DNA of 64,000 bases from Sphingomonas crocodyli (GCF_004005865.1 NZ_SACN01000001.1:2604001-2668000); one strand, 5' to 3'. Shown: positions 51,847-61,464, counted from the first letter of the stretch. Notes: a model not told the origin generated them from the sequence alone. A program made the numbers and translations.

Positions 51847-53655
51847 ATGGCTGACGCGACCCTCCCCACCACCGTCCCCGCCGCCGCAGGTGCCGCGAAC
51901 CTCCTCGACAAGGCGAAGGCCTTCGTCGGGCAGCCTGCGATCCAGCGCAGCCTGCCGATGATGGGGCTGATCGCCCTTCTCGGCATCGGCGCGCTGATGT
52001 GGATGTCGATGTCGGGCGCGCCGCAGCGCGACCTGTTCGCCGGTATGGGCGATGCGGACAAGGCCGCCGTCGCCGACGCGCTCAAGACCGCGAACATCCC
52101 TTACGAGGTCAACCGCGACACCGGCGCGCTGACCGTTCCCGAAACCAGCTTCTATCAGGCCAAGATGCTGCTCGCGCAGCAGGGCCTGCCGAAGTCGGCC
52201 CCCTCGGGCGACAGCATGATCGACTCGCTCCCGCTGGGCGCCAGCCGCGCGGTCGAAGGTGAAAAGCTGCGCGGCGCGCGTGAGATGGATCTCGCCCGCA
52301 CGATCGAGGCGATCGACAGCGTTGACACCGCTAAGGTTCATATCGCCGCCGAACAGCCCAGCGTCTTCATCCGCGACGAAGCCAAGCCGCAGGCATCGGT
52401 GATGCTGCGTCTGCGCGCCGGCCGCACTCTTTCGGAAGCGCAGGTTCAGGCGATCGTCCACCTCGTCGCCTCGTCGGTTCCGGGCCTTTCGCCCGACGCC
52501 GTGTCGATCGTCGACCAGGCGGGCCGCCTCCTTTCGTCTTCGGGCAGCGATCCGCTGGCCGCTGAATCGAACCGTCAGGTCGATATCCAGAACAAGATGG
52601 AAGCGCGCTATATGGAGGCGCTCTCCAAGATCCTGACGCCGATCGTCGGCCCGGGCAACTTCACCGCAGAGGTTCACGCCGACGTCGACTTCACCCAGAC
52701 GCAGGCGACCCGCGAAAGCTTCCCCAAGGATGCGCAGGTTCTGCGCGCCGAGACCGGCGGCTGGACGGGCGACAAGACCGGCGAAGCCGGTGGCATCCCC
52801 GGCGCGCTGTCGAACCAGCCCCCGGTCGCCAGCCAGGTCTCGGCCGCGCCGCAGCAGACGATGCCGGCCCCCGGCACCACCGATGCGGCCAACCAGAACA
52901 AGACCAGCGAAGAATATAACCGCACCTACGAACTGGGCCGCGAAGTCTCGGTCACAAAGGCGCAGGTCGGCACCGTCAAGCGCCTGTCGGTCGCGGTGGC
53001 CCTGCGCGAAGGTTCGAAGAAGTTCAGCCGCGCGGAGCTCGCCTCGATCGAAACGTTGATCCGCGGTGCGGTGGGCGCCGATCAGGCCCGCGGCGACGTG
53101 GTTGCCCTTTCGGCCCGCAGCTTCGCGGTCGCCGAGGAAACCGAGGTCAAGCCGAACTGGTTCGATGCCCCCTGGGTCTCGACGCTGGCTCGCAACCTTT
53201 CGGCCCTGCTCGTCGTCGCGCTGCTCGTCTTCGGCGTCGCCAAGCCGATGCTCAAGAAGCGCGCTGCTCAGGCCGCCGAAGCCAAGGCAGCCCGCGAACT
53301 GACCGCCGCGACCCGCGCCGCCCTTTCGGGTGGTCAGGCCGGCCTCGCTGGCCGCGCCGGTACGGCGGCGGGTGCGCTCGGTTCGGCTGGTAGCGGTGCG
53401 GGTGGCGTCGCCGCCCTCTCCGGCCCCGGCGGTTCGAACGAGGTCCGTCAGGAGATCGCCGCCGCGCTCGCCAACGAGGCGCTGACCGATCCCAGCAAGC
53501 AGGTCACGCTCGAAATGATCGAAGCGACGCCGGGCTATGCGAACCGCGCCGAATTGATCCGCAACTTCGTTCGCCAGGATCCGGATCGCGCCGCGCTCGT
53601 TGTTCGTGACCTGATCCGCGCCGATATGCCCGGAGCCGAGGCTGCAAATGGCTGA
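51847..53655 (+). CDS. fliF: Flagellar MS-ring protein FliF
   Basis: FliF forms the membrane MS ring. This 602-residue protein has two membrane helices (about 38-57 and 445-465) around a periplasmic part. The ring-building motifs LLAQQGLPKSAPSG and EKLRGAREMDLARTIEAIDSVD lie in the N-terminal half. The C-terminal cytoplasmic tail binds FliG. It overlaps fliG by 8 bases. Confidence 0.96.
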   Translation: MADATLPTTVPAAAGAANLLDKAKAFVGQPAIQRSLPMMGLIALLGIGALMWMSMSGAPQRDLFAGMGDADKAAVADALKTANIPYEVNRDTGALTVPETSFYQAKMLLAQQGLPKSAPSGDSMIDSLPLGASRAVEGEKLRGAREMDLARTIEAIDSVDTAKVHIAAEQPSVFIRDEAKPQASVMLRLRAGRTLSEAQVQAIVHLVASSVPGLSPDAVSIVDQAGRLLSSSGSDPLAAESNRQVDIQNKMEARYMEALSKILTPIVGPGNFTAEVHADVDFTQTQATRESFPKDAQVLRAETGGWTGDKTGEAGGIPGALSNQPPVASQVSAAPQQTMPAPGTTDAANQNKTSEEYNRTYELGREVSVTKAQVGTVKRLSVAVALREGSKKFSRAELASIETLIRGAVGADQARGDVVALSARSFAVAEETEVKPNWFDAPWVSTLARNLSALLVVALLVFGVAKPMLKKRAAQAAEAKAARELTAATRAALSGGQAGLAGRAGTAAGALGSAGSGAGGVAALSGPGGSNEVRQEIAAALANEALTDPSKQVTLEMIEATPGYANRAELIRNFVRQDPDRAALVVRDLIRADMPGAEAANG

Positions 53656-54679
53656 CGATATCGCCCCTGAACCCGAAGGCGAAGCGCTGCCCCCGTCGGG
53701 CAGCCAGGTCGCCGCGATCCTGATGATGCTGCTCGGCGAGGACGAGGCTGCGAAGGTGCTCTCGCGCCTCGATCCGGACGAGGTCCAGCACCTCGGCGGC
53801 GCGATGTTCGGCGTGGCCAACATCTCGGAGCCGGAGATCGAAGGCGTTCTCGACACCTTCGTCGAACGCGCCCGGGTCCGCACCACGCTGGGTTTCGGGG
53901 TCGATCGCCAGATCAAGGGCATGATGCACAAGGCGCTCGGCCAGGAAAAGGCCGACAAGGTTCTGCAGCGCATCACCCCGGTGAAGCACGTCAACGCGCT
54001 TGAAAACCTCAAGTGGATGGACGCGCGCACCATCGCCGCGACCATCGAGCCCGAGCATCCGCAGATCGCCGCCCTCGTCCTCGCGCACCTCGAATCGCAG
54101 GTCGCGGCCGACGTGCTGCAGCTTCTGCCCGAGGATAAGCAGGCCGATCTGGTCTATCGCGTCGCGACGCTCGGCCCGGTTCCCGAAACCGCGCTCGCCG
54201 AACTCGAAGAGCTGATGAACCGCCCGACCAAGAGCGTGCCGACCGGCGCCGCCACCCAGCGCGGTGGCGCGGGCGAGGCCGCCAAGATCGTCAATTCGTC
54301 GCGCAAGTCGGCCGAACAGCGGATCATCAAGGCACTGCAGAAGCTCGACAAGACCCTCGCTCGCACGATCGAAGAAGAGATGTTCGTCTTCGACAACCTG
54401 CTGGGCGTCGACGAAAAGAACCTCGGCACGCTGCTGCGCGCCGTCGACAACGACACGCTCGTCGTCGCGCTCAAGGGCGCGGACGAAAAGCTGCGCCAGA
54501 AGATCTTCGGCTGCATGTCGAGCCGCGCGGCCCAGTCGATCCAGGACGAGATCGCGGATCGCGGCCCGATGCGCCTGGCCGAAGTGCAGGAAGCGCAGAA
54601 GAACATGCTGGCTACGGCCCGCAAACTCGCTGCCGAAGGCGCGATCAATCTTGGCGGCAAGGGCGACGATTATGTCTAA
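53648..54679 (+). CDS. fliG: Flagellar motor switch protein FliG
   Basis: FliG is the rotor protein that contacts MotA. This 343-residue protein has the N-terminal FliF-binding domain, the middle ARM domain (EHPQIAALVLAHLESQVAADVLQLLPED) and the C-terminal torque helix (DNDTLVVALKGADEKLRQKIFGCMSSRAAQSIQDEI) with the charged residues. It overlaps fliF and fliH by 8 bases each. Confidence 0.96.
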   Translation: MADDIAPEPEGEALPPSGSQVAAILMMLLGEDEAAKVLSRLDPDEVQHLGGAMFGVANISEPEIEGVLDTFVERARVRTTLGFGVDRQIKGMMHKALGQEKADKVLQRITPVKHVNALENLKWMDARTIAATIEPEHPQIAALVLAHLESQVAADVLQLLPEDKQADLVYRVATLGPVPETALAELEELMNRPTKSVPTGAATQRGGAGEAAKIVNSSRKSAEQRIIKALQKLDKTLARTIEEEMFVFDNLLGVDEKNLGTLLRAVDNDTLVVALKGADEKLRQKIFGCMSSRAAQSIQDEIADRGPMRLAEVQEAQKNMLATARKLAAEGAINLGGKGDDYV

Positions 54680-55346
54680 TCTCTGGCACCCCGAACTCTC
54701 CGCCGGCGCCACGCGTACCGAACCCTGGGCACGCCCGTCGGTCGGCGGCGGCTTCACGCCGTGGACCGAGAGCCGCAATCCCGGCCGTCGCGCCGCGGAT
54801 CGTGGCTTCGTCGCGACCGATCGCCGTGCCGCTTCGCATGATGACGAAGCCCCGGTGGCCGAGCCTGCGCCCGACGTCGATCAGATGGTCGCCGACGCCT
54901 TCGCCGCCGGCTTCGATCAGGGCCGCGAAGTCGTGATGGCCGAATTCGCCGCCGAACGCCAGGCGCTCGCTGCCCTGATGCGCGCGACCGAGGCGCTGCA
55001 GGCCGAGCCCGCTGCCCCGCTCGCCGCGATCCTCGCCGAAACCGTCGCCCGCTTCGTCAAGCAGGTGGTGGGCGAAGTGCAGGTCGACGTCGAAACGCTG
55101 CGTGAACGCGCGATCGACCTCGCCGAACTGATCACCGCCGAAAGCGGCCCTGCCCGCCTGCGCCTGCACCCCGACGATATCGAACGGCTTCAGGGCCTCG
55201 ACCTGCCGCTGCCGACCGCGCCCGATCATCATCTGATGCCCGGTTCGATCGTGCTCGAAAGCGGCGAAGGCTGGATCGAGGATGGTCCGCAGGTCCGCCT
55301 CGCCAAGCTGCGCCAGCAGCTCGACAATATGGGCCTGCCGCGGTGA
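54672..55346 (+). CDS. fliH: Flagellar export ATPase regulator FliH
   Basis: FliH controls the export ATPase FliI. From ATG 54672 it is 224 residues. The N-terminus SNLWHPELSAGATRTEPW is weakly conserved; the helix AFAAGFDQGREVVMAEFAAERQALAAL and the tail VETLRERAIDLAELITAESGPARLRLHPDDI match the family. Upstream in-frame codons lie inside fliG. It overlaps fliI by 4 bases. Confidence 0.9.
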   Translation: MSNLWHPELSAGATRTEPWARPSVGGGFTPWTESRNPGRRAADRGFVATDRRAASHDDEAPVAEPAPDVDQMVADAFAAGFDQGREVVMAEFAAERQALAALMRATEALQAEPAAPLAAILAETVARFVKQVVGEVQVDVETLRERAIDLAELITAESGPARLRLHPDDIERLQGLDLPLPTAPDHHLMPGSIVLESGEGWIEDGPQVRLAKLRQQLDNMGLPR

Positions 55347-56668
55347 ACAATCTGACGCGCACCGCAGGAGCGATGCTGGCGACGGTCGAACTCGACCATG
55401 CCGGCCCGCGCCGTGTGGGCAAGCTCGTCTCCTATGACGGCCTCATGCTGGAGGCGACCGGCTTCCCCATGCCGGTCGGCTCCAATGCCCGCGTCATCGA
55501 TGCCGATGGCCACGCCGCGCTCGCCGAAGTCGTCGGCTTCCGTGGCGACCGCACGCTCCTGATGGCGCTCGATTCGGATGCCCCGCACAGCGCCGGCGCG
55601 CGGATCGAACCCGATCGTCGTGGTGGCAACGTCGATGTCGGCGATGGCCTGCTCGGCCGCGTAATGGACGCGCTGGGCAATCCGATCGACGGCCTCGGCC
55701 CGATCTCCACCGCCGATCGCTGGCCGCTGGCCGGCCGTCGCGGCAACCCGCTCGATCGCGCCCGCGTGACCGAGCCGTTCGACATGGGCGTTCGCGCGAT
55801 CAACGCACTGCTCACCGCCGGCGTTGGCCAACGTATCGCGATCGCCGCCGGTTCGGGCGTCGGCAAATCGGTGCTGATGGGGCAGATGATCGCCGGCGCC
55901 GATGCCGACATCATCGTCGTCGGCCTGGTCGGCGAACGCAGCCGCGAAGTCAGCGACTTCCTGGCCACCAAGCTCAGCGGCCCCGTCCGCCAGAAGAGCG
56001 TCGTCGTGGCCGTCCCCGCCGATCATCCGCCGCTGCTGCGCCTGCGCGCCGCGATGCGCGCAACCGCGATCGCCGAATATTTCCGCAGCCAGGGCAAGCG
56101 CGTCCTGCTGCTGATCGACAGCCTGACCCGCGTCGCCCATGCGCAGCGCGAAATCGGCCTGTCGCTGGGCGAACCGCCGACGATGAAGGGCTATCCGCCC
56201 TCCGCGCTCGGTCTGATCCCGCGCCTTGTCGAGCGTGCGGGCGTCGATGTCGTCACCGGCGGATCGATCACCGCACTCTACACCGTCCTCGCCGACGGCG
56301 ACGATACCGACGATCCCATCGTCGATACCGCGCGCGCGATCGTCGACGGGCACATCATCCTGTCGCGTGGCCTTGCCGAGCAGGGCGTTTTCCCCGCGAT
56401 CGACGTGGGCAAGTCGCTGAGCCGCGTGATGAGCGACATCGTGACCCCGGAGCATCAGCGCGCCGCGCAGATCCTGCGCCGCCTGTGGTCGCTTTATGAA
56501 GAAAATCGCGATCTCGTCCTGATGGGCGCCTATCGCGCGGGCAGCGATCCGGTGATCGACATCGCGATCCAGCGCCATGACGAAATCTTAGAGTTTATCG
56601 GGCAGGACCAGAAGGAACGCGTCGATTACGCCGCGTCGAACCAGGCATTGCTTGAGAGGTTTGGCTGA
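55343..56668 (+). CDS. fliI: Flagellum-specific ATP synthase FliI
   Basis: FliI powers type III export. This 441-residue F1-beta-like ATPase has Walker A GSGVGKS near residue 170 and Walker B-like LLLIDSLTRVAHAQREIGL. The family segment is GEPPTMKGYPPSALGLIPRLVER. Its stop overlaps the fliJ start codon by one base (ATGA junction). Confidence 0.97.
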   Translation: MNNLTRTAGAMLATVELDHAGPRRVGKLVSYDGLMLEATGFPMPVGSNARVIDADGHAALAEVVGFRGDRTLLMALDSDAPHSAGARIEPDRRGGNVDVGDGLLGRVMDALGNPIDGLGPISTADRWPLAGRRGNPLDRARVTEPFDMGVRAINALLTAGVGQRIAIAAGSGVGKSVLMGQMIAGADADIIVVGLVGERSREVSDFLATKLSGPVRQKSVVVAVPADHPPLLRLRAAMRATAIAEYFRSQGKRVLLLIDSLTRVAHAQREIGLSLGEPPTMKGYPPSALGLIPRLVERAGVDVVTGGSITALYTVLADGDDTDDPIVDTARAIVDGHIILSRGLAEQGVFPAIDVGKSLSRVMSDIVTPEHQRAAQILRRLWSLYEENRDLVLMGAYRAGSDPVIDIAIQRHDEILEFIGQDQKERVDYAASNQALLERFG

Positions 56669-57096
56669 TGAAGGCGATGGCCGAACGTCGTGCGCGGGTT
56701 GCGCGTATCCGTGGTGCGCAGCATCTGCTCGCCGCTGCCGAACAATCGAACGCCGATGCGAAGGTCGCGCAGCTCGAAATGAGCGTCACGCGCCTCGCCG
56801 AGCTGCGCGACAGCCTGACCGTGCCCGTCGGCGCGACCAGCGGCGCCGCGCTTCAGAACCGTGGCGAACTTGCCAACCGGCTCGACAAGGCGCGCCATTC
56901 GATGGGCGATGCGATCGCCAGCGCCAAGGTGTTGGCCAGCCAGCGTGCCGCCGAACGGCTTGAAGCCCGACAGAAACAGGAAGGCGCCGAAAAGCTCGAC
57001 GCCCGCGCAGGTCAGGCGCTTGCCGCCTGGCTCGAACAGCGCAGCGCCGTGCCTTTCCGCCGCCGGCCCGGACATTTTGAGAAGGGGGATTATTGA
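56668..57096 (+). CDS. fliJ: Flagellar export chaperone FliJ
   Basis: FliJ is a coiled-coil stalk protein of the export ATPase. The 142 residues are almost all helical and charged (RRARVARIRGAQHLLAAAEQ, ASQRAAERLEARQKQEGAEK). Position between fliI and fliK fixes the call. The start overlaps the fliI stop. Confidence 0.85.
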   Translation: MKAMAERRARVARIRGAQHLLAAAEQSNADAKVAQLEMSVTRLAELRDSLTVPVGATSGAALQNRGELANRLDKARHSMGDAIASAKVLASQRAAERLEARQKQEGAEKLDARAGQALAAWLEQRSAVPFRRRPGHFEKGDY

Positions 57097-58832
57097 TGAC
57101 GCTAGCAGCCCTCGCCGCTTCCTCTGCGTTGACCAGTATCACCAGCGTATCGCCAGCCCCGCAGGCTCCGAACCCGGCGCCCGCGCCGAACGGTGGCGCG
57201 CCCGCCGCGCCTGCACCCGCCTTCAACAAGCTGCTCGATCGCGCCCGCACCACGGATGAGGGTGCTGCGAAGGACGAGACCGCGCTTCCCAAGAGCGCAT
57301 CGACCGACAGCGACGACAAGGATGCCGACAGCGAAGGCACGACCGACAATGTCGTGACGCTGCAGACCGCGACGACGCCCACCCCCTCCCCCGACGCGCT
57401 GACCGCGGCGGCGGGCGAAGGCGTGACCGCCGTCCTCGCGCTCATCCAGATGGCGAATGCCGCGATGACGCAGCCGCCGGCCGCGACGCCCGTCGTCACG
57501 ACCGATGCGCCCGCGACGCCGACGATCACCGCGCCGACGATCATGGCCCCGATCGTCGACACCACCCCGGTCGCGCTCACGAACGTTCCGGCTGCGCTGC
57601 AGCAGGTGCTCGCCCAGGCATCGACCGAGGCGCCCGCGCCCGCAATCGTCGCCGACGCGCCGAGCCCGGATCTGCCCGACACGGCGGTCGATATCGAAGT
57701 GCCGACGGTCGCTACGACCGTCGTGACCCTGCCGAAGGCGGCCACCACTGCGCCGCTCGACACCGCGACCGTCCTCGCCGCGCTCAAGGCGCGTGCGGCC
57801 GTGATCGATGCTGAGCCGATGCCGCAGCCCGCCCTCGTCCAGACGCCCGATGCCGCGCCGGTGGTGACGCCGGTCGCCGCTCAGCCGGTCATTCAGGTCG
57901 CAGCGCCTGCTACGCCGGCCCCGGCAGCTCCGGTCACTGAAGTCGCAGCCGTAGTCGCGACCGCAGTAGCGCCGACCGTGATCAATCCGATCGAGACGGC
58001 CGACGCGCAGCCTGCGCCCACCCAACCGACCGTTATCGCCGATGCCGCTCCGGTCGCCCCGGTCGCAACCCCGACACCCATCGTCGCGGCAGCGCCCGTC
58101 ATCGCGGAGCAGGCGCCCGCGCCCACCGCTCCGCTGCCCGATACGGCTCCGGTCGCAGCCGCCGCGCCCAAGGTCGTCGCTCCGCATATCGATGCGCGTG
58201 CCGAACCGGCAAAGGCCGAAGCGCCGCGCGCCGAGAAGGTCGACGACGATGCCGTATCGTTCGCCGATGCTCCGTCCGTGGAACAGCAGCCGACACCGGT
58301 CGCCGCCGCGCCCGAGCGTGCGCCGCGCGCCGAAGCACCGACGCAGGCCGCTCCTGCTGCGCCTGTCGACAATCAGCCGGTCGAACGCCATCTCGATCTC
58401 GCCCGCGATACGCAGTGGCTCGATCAGCTGACGCGCGACATCAACATGGCGGCCGCGACCAACGGCCATCTGAAGTTCCAGCTCAACCCCGAGCGCCTGG
58501 GCGCGCTGACGGTCGAGATCGCGAACAGCGCGAGCGGGGCTTCGATCAAGTTCACCGCCGATAGTGCCGACGCGCAGAAGATCATTGCCGACGCACAGCC
58601 GCGCCTGATCGCCGAAGCGCGCCAGCAGGGGCTGACGATCGCCGAAACCAAGGTCGATCTGTCGAACCGCCAAGGTTCGAACGCATCGAACATGACCGGC
58701 CAGGGCCAGGCCCAGAACCAGTCCGGCCAACAGTCTTCACAAGATGCTAAGCATTCTGTGCGATCCACGTCGACCATGCGCGAGGAGCCGGCCGAATCGG
58801 CGACCCGCGACGACGATGATCGCTATGCGTAA
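57096..58832 (+). CDS. fliK: Flagellar hook-length control protein FliK
   Basis: FliK measures hook length and switches export specificity. This 578-residue protein is mostly a low-complexity Ala/Pro/Val/Thr-rich region. The Flg_hook C-terminal domain carries LKFQLNPERLGALTVEIANSASG and ARQQGLTIAETKVDLSNRQ. ATG 57096 overlaps the fliJ stop as TGATG. A codon-biased, repeat-like middle is expected of a molecular ruler. Confidence 0.92.
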   Translation: MTLAALAASSALTSITSVSPAPQAPNPAPAPNGGAPAAPAPAFNKLLDRARTTDEGAAKDETALPKSASTDSDDKDADSEGTTDNVVTLQTATTPTPSPDALTAAAGEGVTAVLALIQMANAAMTQPPAATPVVTTDAPATPTITAPTIMAPIVDTTPVALTNVPAALQQVLAQASTEAPAPAIVADAPSPDLPDTAVDIEVPTVATTVVTLPKAATTAPLDTATVLAALKARAAVIDAEPMPQPALVQTPDAAPVVTPVAAQPVIQVAAPATPAPAAPVTEVAAVVATAVAPTVINPIETADAQPAPTQPTVIADAAPVAPVATPTPIVAAAPVIAEQAPAPTAPLPDTAPVAAAAPKVVAPHIDARAEPAKAEAPRAEKVDDDAVSFADAPSVEQQPTPVAAAPERAPRAEAPTQAAPAAPVDNQPVERHLDLARDTQWLDQLTRDINMAAATNGHLKFQLNPERLGALTVEIANSASGASIKFTADSADAQKIIADAQPRLIAEARQQGLTIAETKVDLSNRQGSNASNMTGQGQAQNQSGQQSSQDAKHSVRSTSTMREEPAESATRDDDDRYA

Positions 58833-58845
58833 CGGGAAGTAACCG

Positions 58846-59448
58846 ATGGCCGATGCAGCTGCAGCCCCCAAGCCCAAGAAGAAGGGCGGGATGATGAAGA
58901 TCCTGATGATGGTCGTGGCCGCCCTTGTGCTGGTCGGCGGCGGCGTTGGCGCGGGCCTGTATGCGGCCGGCGCGGGCCTGGCCGGCGGCGCGCACCACAA
59001 GGAAGAGCCCGAGGATCCCAACGCGCCCAAGCTCGTGAAGAAGGAAGGCGCCGACGAAGGGCATGGCGGCGAAAAGACGTCGCTGCCTTCGGATGGCATC
59101 GAGAGCGACAAGTCGCCCGATCCGACCAAGTATAAGGCGACCTATTATACCTTCGAGCAGCCGTTCACGTCGAACCTGCGCGATTCGGATGGCTTCGCCC
59201 AGGTCGGCCTCGGCATCTCGACCTATTATGACGCCAAGGTGCTGGACAACATCAAGAATGACGAAATGCCGATCCGTTCGGCCGTCCTGATGACCCTCGC
59301 CGATCAGGATGCCTTCAGCATCCAGACGCCCGAGGGCAAGGTGAAACTTCAGAAGGCGCTGAAGGATACGATCAACAAGGTCCTGCGCGAACATGAAGGT
59401 TTTGGTGGTGTAGACAACGTCTATTTCACCAGCCTGGTTGTTCAATAA
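58846..59448 (+). CDS. fliL: Flagellar basal body-associated protein FliL
   Basis: FliL surrounds the stator and modulates motor torque. This 200-residue protein has a short Lys-rich cytoplasmic tail (AAPKPKKKGGMM), one membrane helix (KILMMVVAALVLVGGGVGAGLYA), and a periplasmic stomatin-like domain (FTSNLRDSDGFAQVGLGIST, ending TINKVLREHEGFGGVDNVYFTSLVVQ). GGAAG precedes the ATG. A terminator follows. Confidence 0.94.
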   Translation: MADAAAAPKPKKKGGMMKILMMVVAALVLVGGGVGAGLYAAGAGLAGGAHHKEEPEDPNAPKLVKKEGADEGHGGEKTSLPSDGIESDKSPDPTKYKATYYTFEQPFTSNLRDSDGFAQVGLGISTYYDAKVLDNIKNDEMPIRSAVLMTLADQDAFSIQTPEGKVKLQKALKDTINKVLREHEGFGGVDNVYFTSLVVQ

Positions 59449-59471
59449 GTCAATCCACAACCGATTTTGGG

Positions 59472-59508
59472 AGGCCGGTTCGCGCAAGCGAGCCGGCCTT
59501 TTCTTTTT
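59472..59508 (+). terminator. Rho-independent terminator of the fliE-fliL unit
   Basis: AGGCCGGTTCGC-GCAA-GCGAGCCGGCCT is a 12-bp stem followed by TTTCTTTTT, 23 bases after the fliL stop. It implies that fliMNO has its own promoter. Confidence 0.9.
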
Positions 59509-59614
59509 CCATCGCTGCCGGACGCCCTCCGCGTGGGGACAACCAATTTGTTAACCACGCTCGGGTAGAGGTGAGTCCGACAAGACGACTCAGGCAGGGC
59601 ATCCCCTCACCATT

Positions 59615-60601
59615 ATGACTCGCGCCAGCAACAGCCTCTCGGGTGACGAAGTCGCCGCGCTGATGGACGAATTGAGCGACATCTCGATCGATCCGACGCC
59701 TGAAGCGCCGGTCGATCGCGGCGCGCCCTCGTCCTTCCCGCTCGCCGGCGCGAAGGAACGCCCCCACGCCGATCTCTCGCTGGTCGAGCGGATGAACGAG
59801 AAGCTCGCCCGCCGTCTGCGCGACGTGATCGAACCGATCGCCCAGGCCCGCACCCGCGTCGAGGCCGATCCGCTCGAATGCCGCCGTTTCGAGGAATGGC
59901 AGCGCAATCAGCCCGATTATATGGCGCTGAACATGTTCCGCCTGCGCCCGATGAAGGGCAATATGATGATCGCTATCGAACCCGCGTTCATCAGCAACAT
60001 GGTCGACACCTTCTACGGCGGCACCGGCAACGGCCTGACGCACAAGTCTGACGAGTTCACACCCTCGGAGGAGCGCCTGCTCACCCGCATCGTGGGCGCG
60101 ATCACGGACGTGCTGACCCGCACCTGGGCCGAACTTTATCCGATCGAATTCAAGCCCGCGGGCCGCGAAACCAACCCTGCTTTCGCCAGCATGATGCGCG
60201 GCGACGAGGCGGTGGTCGTCCAGAGCTTCTCGCTGAAGCCCGGCATGTCGCGCTCGACCCGGATCGAAATCCTCTATCCGCTCGCGGCGCTCCAGCCGAT
60301 CGAGGCGGAACTGACAGCGCGCGTCCATGAAGATCCCGAAGAGGACGATCAGGAATGGCGCGGCAAGCTCGAATCCGCGCTCCAGAACGTCACCCTGCCC
60401 GTCCGCTCGGTGCTGGCGCGGCCTGAAATCACCGTAGCGCAGCTGATGGCGCTCAAGCCCGGCGATGTCATCCCGATCAAGCTCGCCAATTCGGTCCCCC
60501 TCCTCGTCGGCAATCGCCGCTTCGGGGAAGGCACGATCGGCGAGCAGGAAGGGCGCGTCGCCATGATGATCGAAGATATTGGAAAAGGCCTGCTGAAATG
60601 A
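59615..60601 (+). CDS. fliM: Flagellar motor switch protein FliM
   Basis: FliM is the C-ring protein that binds CheY-P. This 328-residue protein has a short N-terminal helix (SGDEVAALMDELSDISIDP) rather than the textbook LSQDEIDALL motif. The middle domain is MIAIEPAFISNMVDTFYGGTGN, and the C-terminal SpoA domain is VTLPVRSVLARPEITVAQLMALKPGDVIPI. It overlaps fliN by 4 bases. Confidence 0.95.
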   Translation: MTRASNSLSGDEVAALMDELSDISIDPTPEAPVDRGAPSSFPLAGAKERPHADLSLVERMNEKLARRLRDVIEPIAQARTRVEADPLECRRFEEWQRNQPDYMALNMFRLRPMKGNMMIAIEPAFISNMVDTFYGGTGNGLTHKSDEFTPSEERLLTRIVGAITDVLTRTWAELYPIEFKPAGRETNPAFASMMRGDEAVVVQSFSLKPGMSRSTRIEILYPLAALQPIEAELTARVHEDPEEDDQEWRGKLESALQNVTLPVRSVLARPEITVAQLMALKPGDVIPIKLANSVPLLVGNRRFGEGTIGEQEGRVAMMIEDIGKGLLK

Positions 60602-60921
60602 CCGATATGTCCGATGTTCCCAGTGTCGCCGCCGGCATCGAGCTGGCCGACCGCGCCAATTATCGGCTGCTGCAGGACATTCCGCTGCGCCTCTCGGTCG
60701 AGGTGGGCAGCACGTCGATGCGCCTTGCCGACCTGATGGATCTGAGCGCCGGCAGCGTCGTCGAACTCGATCGCCAGGCCAACGAACTGCTCGACATCCT
60801 CGTCAACGGCACGCTGGTCGCCAAGGGCGAGGTAGTGACAGTCAACGGAAAGTTCGGAATAAGGGTGGTCGACGTGGTCGCCGCCGATGCGCGGCTGTCG
60901 GGTATCGAACGCCGGTCGTGA
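60598..60921 (+). CDS. fliN: Flagellar motor switch protein FliN
   Basis: This 107-residue C-ring protein is a single SpoA domain: DIPLRLSVEVGSTSMRLADLMDLSAGSVVELDRQANELLDILVNGTLVAKGEVVTVNGKFGIRVVDV, read across the domain. It overlaps the fliM stop by 4 bases. Confidence 0.95.
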   Translation: MTDMSDVPSVAAGIELADRANYRLLQDIPLRLSVEVGSTSMRLADLMDLSAGSVVELDRQANELLDILVNGTLVAKGEVVTVNGKFGIRVVDVVAADARLSGIERRS

Positions 60922-60957
60922 GTCCTTTCCTCGCGCCGGTCAAATGACGGGCGCGAG

Positions 60958-61245
60958 ATGATTTTCGAATATGTCCTGAAGCTGCTGATCCTGGTGCCGC
61001 TGGTGGCGGCGCTGGCTTATGGATCGCTGTGGCTGTGGCGCCGGATGCAGCCCGGCATGGCGATCGGCGGCAACCGCCAGCGCGCGATCAAAGTGGTCGA
61101 TGCGATCCCGATGGGCGCAACCGGCCGGATCGCGGTGATCGAATTCGCCAACAAGCAGATCCTCGTCTCGATCTCGCGCGGCAAGATCGAAAAGCTCGCC
61201 GAAGCGCCGGCCGACGGCCTGTTCGTGCTGCCCGACGAAATCTAA
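60958..61245 (+). CDS. fliO: FliO-like flagellar export assembly protein
   Basis: This 95-residue protein has one N-terminal helix (YVLKLLILVPLVAALAYGSLWLW) and the FliO-type domain (IKVVDAIPMGATGRIAVIEFANKQILVSISRGKIEKL). FliO helps assemble the FliP pore. It ends the plus-strand flagellar block, and no fliP follows it. The assignment is based on size, position and the GATGRIAVIE-like core. Confidence 0.8.
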   Translation: MIFEYVLKLLILVPLVAALAYGSLWLWRRMQPGMAIGGNRQRAIKVVDAIPMGATGRIAVIEFANKQILVSISRGKIEKLAEAPADGLFVLPDEI

Positions 61246-61425
61246 CTAACGCCGCCGTCCCGGGATCGCCCGTTCGATCGCGGGCGGCTCCAGCCCCAGC
61301 GCGCGCATCTTCCCCTCCCACCGCTCCAGCGCGGCGTTGTAATAATCGAAGATGCACGGCTCGCAGCCGCGCCCGCAGCAATTCTCGATATCGGGTCGAC
61401 GCGGGGGTGCGGGCGGTTCGGTCAC
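61246..61425 (-). CDS. Small Cys-rich oxidoreductase-like domain protein
   Basis: This 59-residue protein has the Oxidored-like motif of Pro-rich N-terminus, then CCGRGCEPC and YYNAALERWEGKM. The start is taken as GTG 61425 (VTEPPAPP); a second GTG at 61455 is possible but atypical. Function of the stand-alone domain is unknown. It abuts fliO convergently. Confidence 0.75.
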   Translation of the reverse strand: MTEPPAPPRRPDIENCCGRGCEPCIFDYYNAALERWEGKMRALGLEPPAIERAIPGRRR

Positions 61426-61464
61426 GCACAAGGCTCTGGCACCGCGCCGCCGCACTGTGAAGAC

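Noticed and set aside
51439..54045. 868-residue open frame opposite fliE/fliF
   Set aside because: Antisense shadow of fliE-fliF-fliG with no domain content; similar shadows lie opposite flhA (42526-44784), the LytS-type kinase (23017-25281), serA (557-2218) and fliK (57102-58730).
59550..59614. Sigma-54 or sigma-28 promoter before fliM
   Set aside because: GGGGACAACCAATTTGTT and TTTGTTAA do not fit either pattern. A promoter is expected here because of the terminator after fliL, but I cannot name it.
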